DNA of 64,000 bases, from positions 384,447,461 to 384,511,460 of the forward strand of contig OY856187.1 in the NCBI GenBank assembly GCA_963693315.1. Reading direction: 5' to 3'. Shown here one piece after another: positions 43,649 through 57,234 of this stretch; the first letter of the stretch is position 1, and every line of letters starts with the position of its first letter. Origin of the DNA: Diogma glabrata. Taxonomy: Eukaryota > Arthropoda > Insecta > Diptera > Cylindrotomidae. Made by a program: the position numbers and the translations under genes. The notes beneath the pieces were generated by a model. The model did no database searches. It was given only the letters and a program-made list of their open reading frames with translations, and was not told the origin of the DNA.

Positions 43649-44232
43649 ACTGAAAATTTTTTGCTTTATTTTATTTTTAATTTAACTCACTGAAATTCTC
43701 TAAAATGTATTAACATCATTCAATTTGACCAATCACATTTGAATTATACCAATAACAAATAATTATACGTCTGGCCTACTGCGATATGACTTAATTATCA
43801 AATAATTATGAAATAATTAACTGATATCATAGGAGCCTAGACGTAGGTCTCGTGCTATTATCAGTAGTAATTTCCCAAAGGCAGTGATAATTCGAAATAA
43901 TTTTTTGCCAAAAATTTCGAAAGCAACCACTTGCTTGAGGAATTTTTCAAAAAATTATGAGAATTTATCACTGAACGAGGGAATTCGTTTAGAAAATTGC
44001 TTGCCATTTTTCATTTCTTTATATATTTTTATGAATTATACGTTGGCCTACTGCGATATCAGTTAAGTATTTCGAAATCTATTTAATATTTTTTATTATC
44101 CCAGTAGGCTAGACGCATAACTATTTGTTATTAGTATAATTCAAATGATATTGGTGAACAAATTGAATAATGTCATTACATTTTAGAGAACTTCATTGGG
44201 TTAAATAAAACTAAGGCCAAAAATTTTCATTG
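43649..44232. mobile_element. Fold-back MITE with long terminal inverted repeats
   Basis: The left end CACTGAAAATTTTTTGC and the inverted right end CAATGAAAATTTTTGGC begin arms of roughly 130-180 bp that share ACTGAAATTCTCTAAAATG-like and TTTGAATTATACCAATAAC-like phrases. TA stands next to both ends, as in a Tc1/mariner-type target duplication. Inside, GCCTACTGCGATAT occurs twice. About 584 bp, with no transposase. Confidence 0.7.
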
Positions 44233-44299
44233 TAATTTTTGGTCCTTCGAGCCGGATGTGAATCAGTATTTTCGGCTCGAAGGACCAAAAATAACAATG
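44228..44299. repeat. 27-nt inverted repeat with 18-nt loop
   Basis: 44228-44254 and 44273-44299 pair over 27 nt with one mismatch; the core is TGGTCCTTCGAGCCG. The 17-bp ATCCGGCTCGAAGGACC also stands alone at 12059-12075. It would form a strong hairpin as RNA or a cruciform as DNA. Confidence 0.85.
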
Positions 44300-45380
44300 A
44301 TAGTAAAAATATTAGCACATAATCACCACTAATCGATGCTTCACAATATATTGATTCAATTACATAAATTTTTCGATGATGATAAATAAATAGTCGATAT
44401 TGATGATCTAAACTGGAAATCAATGAAGGCGTTCAGTGATTCACATCACATTTATATGTAATGAATAAATAATCGATGATAAATTACTTGCATGTAATGA
44501 TCCAACAATGGCGTACAATAAATAAATACTCTAAATAACACTTATCTGATGAAATTAATCTATACAGTCAAACAGTTCAAAATAAGTCCGACGACGGTAA
44601 CAAGTCAACTGTTAGAATTTAAAACTTTACTGAAAATATCTGTACTAATAATATAAAACTAAATTAAATGACCTCTTAGTATGGGAATTGTATGATAAAA
44701 CGAAGGCTGTGTTCTCACATCGATGTAAAAAGTAATCAACAAAAAACCTGATTAACTAAATTAAATATACATATCAAATCGAAAAGGCTGATTTAACAGA
44801 ATATGTACACAACAGATGAAATGAAAATATTAATGGATGATGAACAAAACAAAGACATCACAGCTGAATACATCAATTCCATTGTGCGTATAGTGCAATA
44901 AGACTGCTTTAAGACTTTTCCTACTACTGTTAATATACGTATCGTAAAAATCTTTCTTCTTTATGATGTACGTTAGACTTAAGTTCTCGTTTTTGGTTAT
45001 GGTATAACACTACTGGTTTTGTTATGACCGCCAAATTACGTGATGCTAAGCATGTATCGTATGAACAAAAACCTACCATCTAATAAAAACCCTTGAGTTC
45101 TGAATAAAGTTGTTAGAAAAGGAAATAGTTCTTTGTAGGTCAAACAGCCACGGCTGCACTAACAGTAAAGACTAATTTCTTAATCAACCACCACACTTTT
45201 TCATCTTTCATTTATAATGCGACTTCATTGCATTTTTCATTAACATTTTATTAATCTCTTCTTCGGACTCCCTGTAAAACATCAAGGTTATAATAGTTTT
45301 TGTTATATATTCTTGCACTCTATTTGTAATTTTTCGTATTTTGTTTGCATTCCTTGTTTGCATAAAAACGAAAGCAGAGA
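44300..45380. other. AT-rich non-coding DNA
   Basis: Nothing recognised. Confidence 0.4.
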
Positions 45381-46690
45381 AGCTTCATATTGCTTTCACC
45401 TCCGGGTCTACGTGCTCTTTCCTTGCACGTGTGTTAATGATCCAAGTGTGGAGCGGGTCACGCTAAATGATTAGCAAATGGGCTGAATCAAGGTGTAATG
45501 CGATTAGTGCCGTGCCGATGATCGTCTAGGCTGGGAGTCCATTCAAATAGCCCAGTCACGAACGGAGCCACTTGGATACCGAGCAACCTCCAGGAGTATT
45601 TTGCCTTGCCAAGCTAACATAGCTCTGACTTGGTCGACCTACTTTCTCGTGATTCTTGTGGGAACAAAATGAAAACAAACAATTATAAAAAACACAAACA
45701 AACACAAAAGGCGGGATGTCACCACACTGACGAGAGGAGAGGGTAAAAGTGGCAGACGCAGGAGTGAGTCTCCTCACCGTACTGACGATGGACTGCTGTG
45801 GTTCGGAGCAGTATAGCTTCCATGCCAGCAGAAGTGGCACTGTGGCGATTAGAGTTGGTAAGGGTAGACGACATAGAGGTCCACTTCTACCACCTTTAGG
45901 TCAGCCTGAAGGGCTGGACGACCCACTGAGGTGGGGGCTCTGTGGAGCTGGTACCAGGTGGTACCTAAGGTTCCTCCCTTGCGGAGGGAATCTCTCCGGA
46001 GGACTCAAAGAGTAGAGCTCTGGAAAGCCTCAACCGTCGGAGCAGAAAACGTAAAGCGGGCCAGAGAGTCGACGACGCCGCAGGACAAGCACCGAAGGAC
46101 CCAGGATAGCCAACCGTCGGGAAGCAACACCATCTCAACCCAAGCACCAGCGCTGGGCACTGAGCAGACCAGGGAGAAATCTATCGCTATGCTAGAGGGG
46201 CAAAACGCCGGCTTATTTGTTAGGGAGTGAAAGCTGTCAGGAAGTCGGGATGAGGGCACAGGCCAACTTCTGATGGCCCTAATTGACGACAGGGCAAAGA
46301 CAGCCTTATTGGGGGTGTAGAATACTCTAAACTACCAGTTTGGCAAAGTCATTGGCCATGGACCTAGAAGGAAAATAGCAGAAGGTACGGGGAAAAAGGG
46401 GGCCAGTGGTATCTCGGGGGAAAGTACCTCAGTTATCACCATAGCCCGGGGAGGTAACCGCAACCGTAATGACACCCAGTGAGGTGATAAATATGGTTGT
46501 GGAAGAGGAGGGGGATTCTGCTGCAGAGGATTACAGTAGTATCGAAGACGTAGGGACCGAGGAGGAGGAGAGGGTGTTGATGGATAAAGGGGCATGTACG
46601 CCCCTCTCCGGCAACATCTAATGGAGGTGGCAGGAAGATTTTGCGTGGCCCAAGTTAATGTTCACCACGCCATAGTAGGGTCAGCTTTTT
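45381..46690 (+). mobile_element. 5' leader and decayed ORF1 region of an LOA/R1-type LINE
   Basis: The segment from CACCTCCGGGTCTACGTGC onward is clearly richer in GC than its surroundings and leads without a break into the endonuclease remnant at 46700. Position suggests 5' UTR plus ORF1, but stops and frameshifts are frequent and I cannot identify a zinc knuckle. The open frames in both strands here are short and inconclusive. Confidence 0.5.
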
Positions 46691-46694
46691 TGGC

Positions 46695-47576
46695 ATGAAC
46701 ATTCACCTAGAAACAGTTAGGGCTCACGCTGATACAAGAACCCTGGATCCATAAAAACAGGGTGTGGGGCCTTGCAAACAGCGAGGCAAAGGAAGTATGG
46801 GATACTAATGCAAACTCACCTAGAGCGTGCATTATGATTAGGAAAGACATTAATTATATTTGTCTTTCAGATTTTCTTACCAGGGAATTGGTGGCCATAT
46901 CAACTACCATCATACTCGGAGGCATTCGCCACCTGGTAGTGATAGCATCGGCATACAAGAGGAAGTGGCCTCTCATAATCGGGTGTGATGCAAATGCTCA
47001 CAGCGAAACATGGGGAAGTACGAATACAAACCAAAGAGGTGAGTCTCTGTTAGAATTTTTAATTAAACAAAACCTAAGCGTCTTTAATGTCGGAAACACA
47101 CTCACTTTACGGTAGGAGGTACCAATCTAGGACAGTTCATAAAGAACTGAAGAATTTCAAATGAACCCTCCTTGTCGGATCATAGAATCTGTTTGAATTG
47201 GATAGTATGAAAGAGGAATCACCCCCCGGTTCGGAACCCCAGGAACACAATGTGGGATCAATTTGAGGAGAATCTTAAGGAAGGTCTATAGCTAGTAACG
47301 GTTAGAGGGACCGTAAAACACTATACCGGGCTGAAACAAGCGGTGGTAAACCTGGCAATCACTAAGGCGTTTGAAGCCAACTGCTCAATTACTAAGGCAA
47401 AAGAGAAGAGGGACGAGTTTTGGTGGAGCAAGGTGTTATCATAATTAAGAACAGATGGACGGAGGCTCCTTAATAGAGCAAAGTATTCCGAAAACTGGGA
47501 AGAGTATACTAGGGTGCTTACCACCTACAATAAGGAAATCAGGAAGGAAAAGAGGGGCAGCCTCTTAAACTATTAA
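46695..47576 (+). pseudogene. LOA/R1-type LINE ORF2, endonuclease and linker remnant
   Basis: The frame starts with LIQEPWIHKNRVWGL (about 46730), the usual first endonuclease motif of the R1/LOA group, then RACIMIRKDINY, IIGCDANAHSETWGST and RGESLLEFLI, VFNVGNTLT, with a stop near 47113. After broken sequence (SDHR-like at about 47175) a later frame reads RDEFWWSKVLS and, past a stop, AKYSENWEEYTRVLTTYNKEIRKEKR, the linker before the RT. The RT and 3' half are absent. LINE copies usually lose the 5' end, so a later deletion or insertion must have removed the 3' part. Confidence 0.8.
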
Positions 47577-47594
47577 ATAGTGTAATATTTATTG

Positions 47595-48466
47595 TTATGG
47601 GGGGAGGGTATGGTTTTAAAATTATTTTTTTTGCATTTTTTTTTTAATTTTTTTTCTCAATGAACAATATGTCGTGAATATTGTGTACAAATTTTAAGTC
47701 AATCCGAGTAAAACTAATGGAGTTACAGCGTTTTAAACGACCGGCAGTGATACCTGATTTTACTACCTGTCTGTCTGTTTATACCTGTCTTTCAAAGGAT
47801 GTAAACTGACCTTGTACATATTGTATATTTTCAGGTACATCGGATATAAACTAGTTAACTGGTACACTTTCTGCTGCACGGTTGTTTACTGTAACAGAGC
47901 TAAAATTTTCTGGAAACTATTCTCAAATTTTCGTTTCTATTCGTTCGTTTATAGTTGCATTTTTACTCGTTTAGTGTTGTTTTGTAGGTTCGTGAACATT
48001 AGAACTCAAAATCTACTGAACCGATCTGTTTGAAAATTTGAACATTGCTTCTTTACATAAATCAACAAGTAATCAGGAAGAGTTTTTTTTTTTCATTTTT
48101 TTCTATTTCTTAATAACAAATTAACAGCGATTTTTGAGCTAAACATTTTTCACTTCCAAGTGCTGCAAAAAATAGAAAAAAAAAAAAAAACTCTTTCTGA
48201 TTACCTCGAGAAATACATCATCTTTAAAATGCATATCAATTTTTTGGTTTCAAATGATCCGTTAACGATTTATAATGTTCACCGCAAAACCACCTTTTTT
48301 CAAGGCACTTCTGGAGATTCAACGTCACAGGCTTATTTATCAATATTTTTCATGGAAATTTTTTTCTGAAATACTTCAAAAGTTGTGCAATAGTATGTAA
48401 TTAAATTTAATAAAATTATATTACTCTTATATTACTTTTTTGTTCGTCTTTAAAACCATACCATAA
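47595..48466. mobile_element. Small TIR element (~870 bp)
   Basis: Left GTTATGG...GGGTATGGTTTTAAAA (47594-47621) is matched, inverted, by TTTAAAACCATACCATAAC (48449-48467). The interior has CTGTCTGTCTGTTTATACCTG and no open frame of note. It is inserted at or near the broken end of the LOA-type remnant, so it may have caused or followed that truncation. Confidence 0.55.
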
Positions 48467-48955
48467 CCATTATTTTTCTGTAATTTTTTCGCTATTTATT
48501 AGGAAATTTATTGAGCACAAATAAGCTTGTCTGAGTTTAAAGAACTTCCCGAACGAAAACAATATTATTTTAAAGATATAGCATAGTTTTATGCATAGAC
48601 ACAAAACTATATATCTGGAAACTATTAATTTAATACCGATGGAAACCTAATATATATTTTGTTACAACTATGACGTAAAACTCAACCAATTCTGACCTGT
48701 TATCGTCTTGTTTATCATATCAAGGTCAAAAAGATAGAAACAGTTTTAAAATTTCTCAAAGATAACCATGGTACCTGCAAAAACAACTTATACTGCTACA
48801 GTGACGAATTATATATAATCGTTTTCAGTCCAAGTGTCAATTTATATGGACTGTATTTTTGTAATTTTAAGCATCAATTCTTCAAAAGTAAATGCAGATC
48901 AATGAATAATATGACGCGTGGGCATTGTTAGTTAACTTAATAGGCAGCATGAATG
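48467..48955. other. AT-rich non-coding DNA
   Basis: Nothing recognised. Confidence 0.35.
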
Positions 48956-49200
48956 AATGACGAGTTTGATAGATAAACGAGCATGCTAGAAACAATGCCA
49001 CGCGAGACACTCCATCTCGGATATAATCCAATAAATGATCCAGTTTCCATTGTAATGGCGGAAGATTGTCTTCGTGTAAAACTACAATATCTCCAAGATT
49101 AAATGGAACAATCGCACTCTGTCATTTTCTACGATAATGCAACTCCGATAAGTATTCATTTTGACATCTAGTCCAGAATCTTTGCACCATTTGCACCGTT
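48956..49200 (-). pseudogene. BEL/Pao integrase C-terminal relic
   Basis: On the minus strand one frame reads MVQRFWTRCQNEYLSEL, then after an in-frame TGA NLGDIVVLHEDNLPPLQW, and about 15 residues on DGVSRV. The W.RW...YL..L and GD.V.L.EDN.PPLQW pattern is a hallmark of the integrase C-terminal region of BEL/Pao retrotransposons. Only about 80 codons are left, with a stop, and the end (LPIKLTN) is out of register. No LTRs are seen nearby, so this is an old fragment. Confidence 0.75.
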
Positions 49201-49256
49201 TGCATTTGCAAACAATACTTCTTTCAAGCAAACAACTTCGTTATTATCCGGCTTGA

Positions 49257-49560
49257 ATGACCAAATGCTACCTGTTTCTGTGTAGTGAGCTTTTTTTGTA
49301 ATTATAATCATCAATATTTAAAATGTTGAATAAACCGACGAAAAAGTATATAAGTTCACAATAATCCAGCTCAGAGGACCAAATGTTACCAGCTTCTTTG
49401 AAGTGGACAGTATATTTGCAATTAAAAGTATCAATGTTGAAAATGTAGAAAAAATCGACGAAAAAAGGGGATAGATTTCAACATGGACGCTTATAACTAC
49501 AGAAAATAAGGTCCACTCCAAAGAAGTAGGTAACATTTGGTTTTGCGACGGAGTATTGAT
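49257..49560. repeat. ~119-bp direct repeat plus an inverted partial copy
   Basis: GACCAAATG(C/T)TACC...TTTGTAATTA/TTTGCAATTA...ATCAAT...CCGACGAAAAA/TCGACGAAAAA begins at 49259 and again at 49378. The segment GTCCACTCCAAAGAAGTAGG at about 49511 is the inverse of the GCTTCTTTGAAGTGGAC part of the second unit. Confidence 0.7.
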
Positions 49561-49679
49561 GCTTATAACTACTCAAACAAAGTGGCTTACTTGACAAAAG
49601 TTTTGTTTTTGACAAATATTAAAAATTGGTACTAATTGGTTGGTAAATATTAAATTAAAGTAATTAATAATTTTTGCGT

Positions 49680-50920
49680 AATAATACAACTTTGATTTAG
49701 GGTCATTCCAAAGTGACTAACGTAACATTTATACCAAAATTCACAACTTTGTTTACTTATAACTAAAACAGTAAAGATTATTTGAAGCACTTGTTGACTT
49801 TTTAAAATGTAGATCAAGTTTGTTTATCTAAATCAGAAAGATCTTAGGGTTCTGGACTTTGAAAAAATAAAAACGGTACCCTATTGGTGAGACTTCGGTG
49901 TCCGTCCAAATTTTTACATAATCAATTTACTCACAAACCATAAGTGTTATCAACTTGAAATTTTCTATAGTTATTCAATGCGTTGTCCCACACCTGATGA
50001 TAACGAAAAAATTTGAAATATTTGTTTTTATCTATATTTTATGGACATGGATAAGGAGATAATAAAACAAAAAATCGGAAAAAATGGAAGTATTTCGAAA
50101 AAATTTGCATTGAATTTTTGACTGCTTAGTTTTTGAGTAATTACCAAAAACAAGTGGGTTTTTTCATCCCCCCCCCCCTTTGACTTCGAACATTACAAAA
50201 GAAAAAATTTAAAAAAATTCATGGGTATAACATGGGGATATATGGGGATATATGGGGATATATGGGGATAACAAAATTTTTTTGTTGGTTGTTATAATTT
50301 CAAATGTTCATTAGAGGGGGTTTAAAGAAGAAATTTTGAAAAAATATTATTTTTGATCATGGCATGGCATGTCATATGAAAGGTGATTTTTCTTGTAGTG
50401 TAAAAGAATTTTTTTGTGATTTTTGAAAAATTTATTTTTATAAAAATTATCAACGAGCATTATAAAAGAAAGAATTTAAAAAAATTCATGGTTGTATGGA
50501 TTTTGCTAAATCGATACTAAATTTTTTTACTAGTTATAATTTCAAATAAATGTGAAACTATACTAACAAAAACTGTTTTTTTCTCAAATATTATATACAC
50601 GGAACCCTCAGCGAGCGCATTATATTCGGACTTGCCTGACTCTTTTAGGTAGATTTCATATAAAAATTTACTATTGCAATGGGCTTCATCTCGGAATTTC
50701 GGAAAAATTTTTAAACCAAACGACTATATATGATAAGCGGAGACGAAAAAACAAAAACAAAAATTTATATATACTTTATATATACTTTGTTATTGACATT
50801 TTTCCTATAGCTTTAGCCATTTATGAAATAAAAACAAAAGAACAAGAAATTCACATAAAACTGACTTTAGTGATCTGTAGTGTGTCACCGGTGTAAGTTA
50901 CAGTTACATCGATTTAGGCT
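49680..50920. repeat. Diverged relative of the window-start satellite family
   Basis: At about 50080-50480 the order TTTTTGAGTAATTACC, C-run, TTTGACTTCGAACATTACAAAAG, AATTCATGG and GTCATATGAAAGG parallels the 285-bp satellite unit at 1-1260. CACGGAACCCTCAGCGAGCG with CGGACTTGCCTGACT (about 50605-50650) parallels 1483-1535. A 10-bp unit TATGGGGATA is repeated four times at 50231-50270. No coding region. Confidence 0.6.
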
Positions 50921-52372
<1,452 letters not shown>

Positions 52373-53335
52373 ACCGGCACTCTCACGGTAGCATTTGTTG
52401 AGGTAGATCAAAAAAATTTTCTGTACTTGTGTGTTCTAATAATATCTTGGACAATTTCGTGAATCAGCAAAATCCAACACGTGGTTAAGAAGCTAGAGGT
52501 TTTTTTCTGAAAAAAATTGATTTTTTAAAACCATTATAACAGCCGTTTGGATACTAATATTTCAAAAAATTTAACAAATTTAGAATCTTAGAAATCTTTT
52601 TTATCAATTTGTTTCAAAAATAGTCCTCTGCGGCTAGAGGTTTCTGAGTGAGCGGCTCCAACAAAAAAGTTTGCAAAAAAAATTTTTTTTACAAACAACC
52701 GGCTCTCTCACGGTCACATTTGTAAGGCCAGATAAAAAAACCTTTTCTAAAAATGTGCGTTTTATTAATATCTTGGACAAGTTCGTAAATCAGCCTAATC
52801 CAACACATGGTTAAGAAACTAGAAGCTTTATACTAGAAAAAAACTCTGTTTTTTAGATCCGTTATAACGACCGTTTGGATTCTAATATTTTTAAAAACTT
52901 CATAAATTTAGAATTTTTGAAACCTTTTTAATCAGTTTCTTTCAAAAAAAAGACCTCTGCAGTTGGAGGTTTCTGAGTGAGCGGCTCCAACAAAAAAGCT
53001 TGTAAAACACAAAATGCGTTTGAATTAACCGGCGCTCTCACGGTTGCATTTGTGGAGCCAGATCAAAAAACCTTTCTTAAAAATGTGTATTTTATTAATA
53101 TCTTGGGCAAGTTCGTAAATCAGAAAAATCTGACACATGGTTAAGGAACTATAGGCTTTATACTAGAAAAAAAAGTGGTTTTTTTAATCCGTTATAACGG
53201 CCGTTTGGATACTAATATTTTTAAAATCTTCATAAATTTAGAATCTGTGAAAACATTTTAATCCATTTCTTATATATTTAAACCTCTGCAGTTAGAGGTT
53301 TTTGACTTGTTGGCTTCAACAAAAAAGTTTGCAAC
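52373..53335. repeat. Tandem satellite, ~328-bp unit, three copies
   Basis: ACCGGC(A/T/G)CTCTCACGGT starts at 52373, 52698 and 53028. Each unit also has ATATCTTGG(A/G)CAA, CACATGGTTAAG, CGTTTGGAT(A/T)CTAATATTT and CCTCTGC(G/A)G followed by AGAGGTTT. The copies are clearly diverged from each other, so the array is old. Confidence 0.9.
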
Positions 53336-54698
53336 AATGTCAACCTTATAACAGTCAAAAAAATAAAAGATTTGAATAGAAGAAATTCATTTTTTTTTCT
53401 TAGAAATAAACTGTTTTGATATTTTGCAGTAAATGCACGACATATGATATGGAGTAGGTTTGTGTCATAAATTGTCACACACATGTTCTGTGGTAGATTT
53501 GATATTTTTTTGTTGCAAAATTGGATAGATATAATTTTGCTTGTAGGTAGCTAATTTTCTTTTTAAAATTTGTTCGATATCTGTTTGAAATTAGTTTGTT
53601 TTGTTAAAACTAATCTGATAAATCAGATTCTACTGGAACACAAAACTGTCTGATCTCGAAATCTACCTATTTCTAGCGGATAAACGTGCCGCTTGGACTT
53701 TTTTTTTATTTAAATTAAATTTTTTAGATATTTTTTAAATAAAAATTTAAATGTGACTAACGAACATTTTTTATACCATTATAATTAACACTTAAATTAT
53801 GAACCGAAATTCTCCAGATGTTGACAATGTTCATAAAATTTATTTATAAGTTTCTTCAATGCAATTACTGTATTTTTTAAAAAGGCCAATAACTTTTTAA
53901 AAAATATGTTAGTTTTTCATAAATTGACTCTTTTGATTCAAATGATGTGTGACCAACGTGACTAACGTAACATAATAAAACAATAAAAGAATTCATGTAT
54001 TTAAAATGCTTACCTCATTTAATTGACAAGAAAAGCAGTCCAATTCAGATACTCCAAACTTGAGCTTTCAGAAAATAAAAATTCTAAAACAATTCAGTTT
54101 ATTATATTTGTGATTTGCTAAATTCTTTTTAGATATATTTTATCTCGTATATTAAGCCTCTTTTACAACCATGCGCTTAACTTCGTTCTAAACAAGAATA
54201 TTAGATTGTAATTTTCAAAGTTATTGCTATATCTTCTACTAAAATATATGAAAAATAATTTGATTGGTCACATCATAGGTCACCTATATGATAGGTCACA
54301 GTTTTATGAAGAAAAAAAATGTTGCTTGAAGGTTGACTTTAAAATGGCATGACACTTTACATTATTTTATTTTTAAATTAAAAAACTACTCACCACGGAT
54401 TCACTGAATGAAATCATCATAATAGGAACTGTTACGATTTTGCAAATAAAGATAAGTTTTATATGAAATTTTTGAATTATTTAATTTGCAGGAATTTTTC
54501 ATTTTAGCGTCATCCAACAACTCCAATGACTATCAAATCAAATAGATTTGTAACTTGTTAGTTTTAATCTTGACTCAAGTAAACCTGATTATATCCACGG
54601 CAATGCTGTTGGTGTTAACATGATTTCTGACCTTTAAGGGAACTTTAAACGTCAATCTTACTTCCAACAATGGTGCAACTTTTATTCTGTCATCAAAT
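53336..54698. other. AT-rich non-coding DNA
   Basis: GTGACTAACGTAACAT at about 53959 also occurs at about 49712, a further small dispersed repeat. No gene recognised. Confidence 0.4.
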
Positions 54699-56064
54699 TG
54701 TTACGAAGTAGTCAGGTGATCAACGAAGCAGTTGTGAAAACCCCTGATTTAGAATGCACTACTTTCTCATGCGCTTTAAATTTACATTATCGGAAGCTTT
54801 CCCTTTAACCATTTTTTCTTATACTCAACCCATAATTGCAATCTACAATGGTTTACGTACAATAGTTTTCAGGAAAAAATTGTCTTAAAACGGTTGTGTG
54901 CTATTTCCCGGTGTGGTTTCCTTTTTTCAGTTTGTAATCGTTAATCGCTATAAAATTAGCATAAAACCGTTGAACAATATCATGAATTCGCAATTCCGCT
55001 ATTCCCATGTAGATTTTCTACAGTCGTTTTATAATCAATGTTTCTGTTTATAATACCCTATCAATTTTAGTACAAGTCGATGGCGAAGATTCTTTAGTGA
55101 GTACACATTAATTAACAAAGAAAAAACTAGAAACCAATTTATCGGTTGATCGACTTGTTATTATTCCCTCCAACGATCGTTATTGTGTTTGCCTATAAAT
55201 ACGCCTAGCCGCGTATAGAGGCTCTCTTAGTCGTTCTTTATCATTAAATTGGATTTTCTTTTGACAAGCGAGCTGTCATCGCATGGCATGAAAATTGCAT
55301 TTTTTTTCATGATAGCTGGAGAATTTTAAAACAAAAAAACTGTGTGGATATGTTCCAAAATAGTTCATTGTTTGGTGTTGTTTGATTATACAGCGGATGA
55401 GTGAACTTTATTGGCCGGCACGATCAGGTGTAATTGACGGGATTAATAGAAATAATATTTACGGGAGAACATCCAATGAAGGGTTAGATTTATTGTTTTT
55501 TTGCGTGAGTAAAATTAACATTCTTTTTATTGTCTTAGTTACTGATAAAGTCAGTGTATCATTTAATGAATCTAAAAAAGTTACTAAATAAAATAAAACA
55601 AAAAAATCGAAAGAATATATATAGAATGAACTTAAAAATAAATAAAGAAATAAGCTAAAAGCCAAAATATTGTTATGTGTATTGTGACTTTCTAAGAAAA
55701 TTAATCTATTCGTGCAGTTATTCTAGAATGATATGATTAGTTAATATAGGAAATTTTAATGAATATTGTAAACTTTTTGGTTTGAGATTCCCGTGATAAA
55801 TTAGAATAGAACTAATGAACCTCCGATATCACACCGAATGTGGTGTCTCTCAAGGCTTATTTCTGGTTTAGATATGCGGGATATTACGTGTCAGGTGGTC
55901 AACAATTAATATTCAGTGTTGGTCGGTTCATGACGGGATTGGCTTTAACTCATCTAGCCACTAAATTTATAATCAACTAGCGTCCATTCACTGGACGCCT
56001 GATAACTGACAAGCATTACGTAATCTTATTGGTAATAAACGATCACTGATTTACTATTCTAACA
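54699..56064 (+). repeat. LTR-like sequence, copy 2
   Basis: It starts TGTTACGAAGTAGTCAGGTG and could end TTCTAACA at 56064. TATAAATA lies at 55194-55201, with CTCTTAGTCGTTC about 27 nt downstream, an LTR-type promoter. Immediately after 56064 comes ACACCCAGAATTTGGGGCC, a possible primer-site region. The 54699-55230 part is similar to copy 1 at 34303-33600 (opposite strand). No gag or pol follows, so the end at 56064 is tentative. Confidence 0.45.
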
Positions 56065-57234
56065 ACACCCAGAATTTGGGGCCAACAATCATTTTTATCA
56101 ATTTATCATTAAACCTGTGAATGCAAAACATTATGTGGAAGATGCTTAAATAAGGAACAGGAGCTGAGGAGCGGGATCAGATTTTACTATGGGGTGAGTC
56201 ATATCTAAATTTTTTATTTTATTTTTATGCTTGAATGATTATGGTTATGTATGTAGGTGTATGAGTGTGTGTATACGGATATGTGGATGTGGGTATGTAT
56301 AAGCAAATGGATATGTTGCATGCACGTATGTCTGGCAGGCAGAAACCAATCGAACCAGAATTGAGCGTATAAAATCTTAATTCAGAGAATATAGGTAGTA
56401 AATTCCGTCTAAATTAATTAACCATTTTTTTTAAACATGCGTGAACCTGATTGTGGTGTGTGTACACATATTAAAATAGTTTTCGTAATTAGTTTATCGC
56501 AGTAATTAGAAAAGTATTTATATTAAGAGAAAAACAGGCAGGTTAGAATATATAATTGTAAGTATATTGACTTGCTTCCCCATAAGCAAAAAAAACATCA
56601 TTAACTTAAATTGTTGATAACAAACAATGTGCAATTACCGTGATAATCTAGAAACCACAATAATCATAATGTTAAATATTAAAGTACGTTCAATCATCGG
56701 AAAAGGTGCCTCATTAGTAAAATAAATAAAATCAATATATCGGCCACAATAATGATGAATAGTAAAACTTTGATTAAATCAATTCAATAATGAATCAAAT
56801 GCGTCTGTAAAAGCTTATTCAATTCGTCAACAGTTAATTGAAATTTTATGTTTACTTAGATATAATTTAACGTGAACGAAATTTTAATCCAAAGTGATTG
56901 AATAATAAAGACTGGTTTTATATTATTATTATAATTCAATGCAGCTTCTCGTTTGATCTTATTTAAAGTATGTGATTTTCATCGGAATTACAAGGTCGTG
57001 CGGTGCATGATGCATTGCATTCTAGACAAGATGCAGAATTATGACTTCCTGCTACAGTGAAACGATGTTTGTTACAACCAGCTAAGTGTGATAAAGAATA
57101 CTCAATAGTGTTGGCCGCAGTATCACAACAAGGATTAATAAAAGATCGTGTTGACGAATTTGGGGGTAGCCTTTTATCTAAGGCATGGCATACGATCATG
57201 GATGGAGCATACATTAGATTACAGATTATATGAA
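56065..57234. other. Non-coding DNA with a partial TG-rich repeat (copy D)
   Basis: At about 56185-56345, ACTATGGGGTGAGTC is followed by a TG-rich stretch (GTGTGTATACGG, GTGGATGTGGGTATG), resembling the start of copy B of the dispersed repeat. The rest is AT-rich. The distal part of a frame at 56963-57234 (minus) lacks retroelement motifs. Confidence 0.4.

Noticed and set aside
45556..46595. Overlapping ORFs in the GC-rich LINE leader
   Set aside because: Several frames on both strands are open because of higher GC; none shows a recognisable domain, so no gene is called.
56963..57234. Continuation of gypsy 2 pol into integrase
   Set aside because: The frame stays open, but no HHCC or DDE motif appears and composition changes after QDPEKYPNFH, so I treat the element as truncated near 57235.
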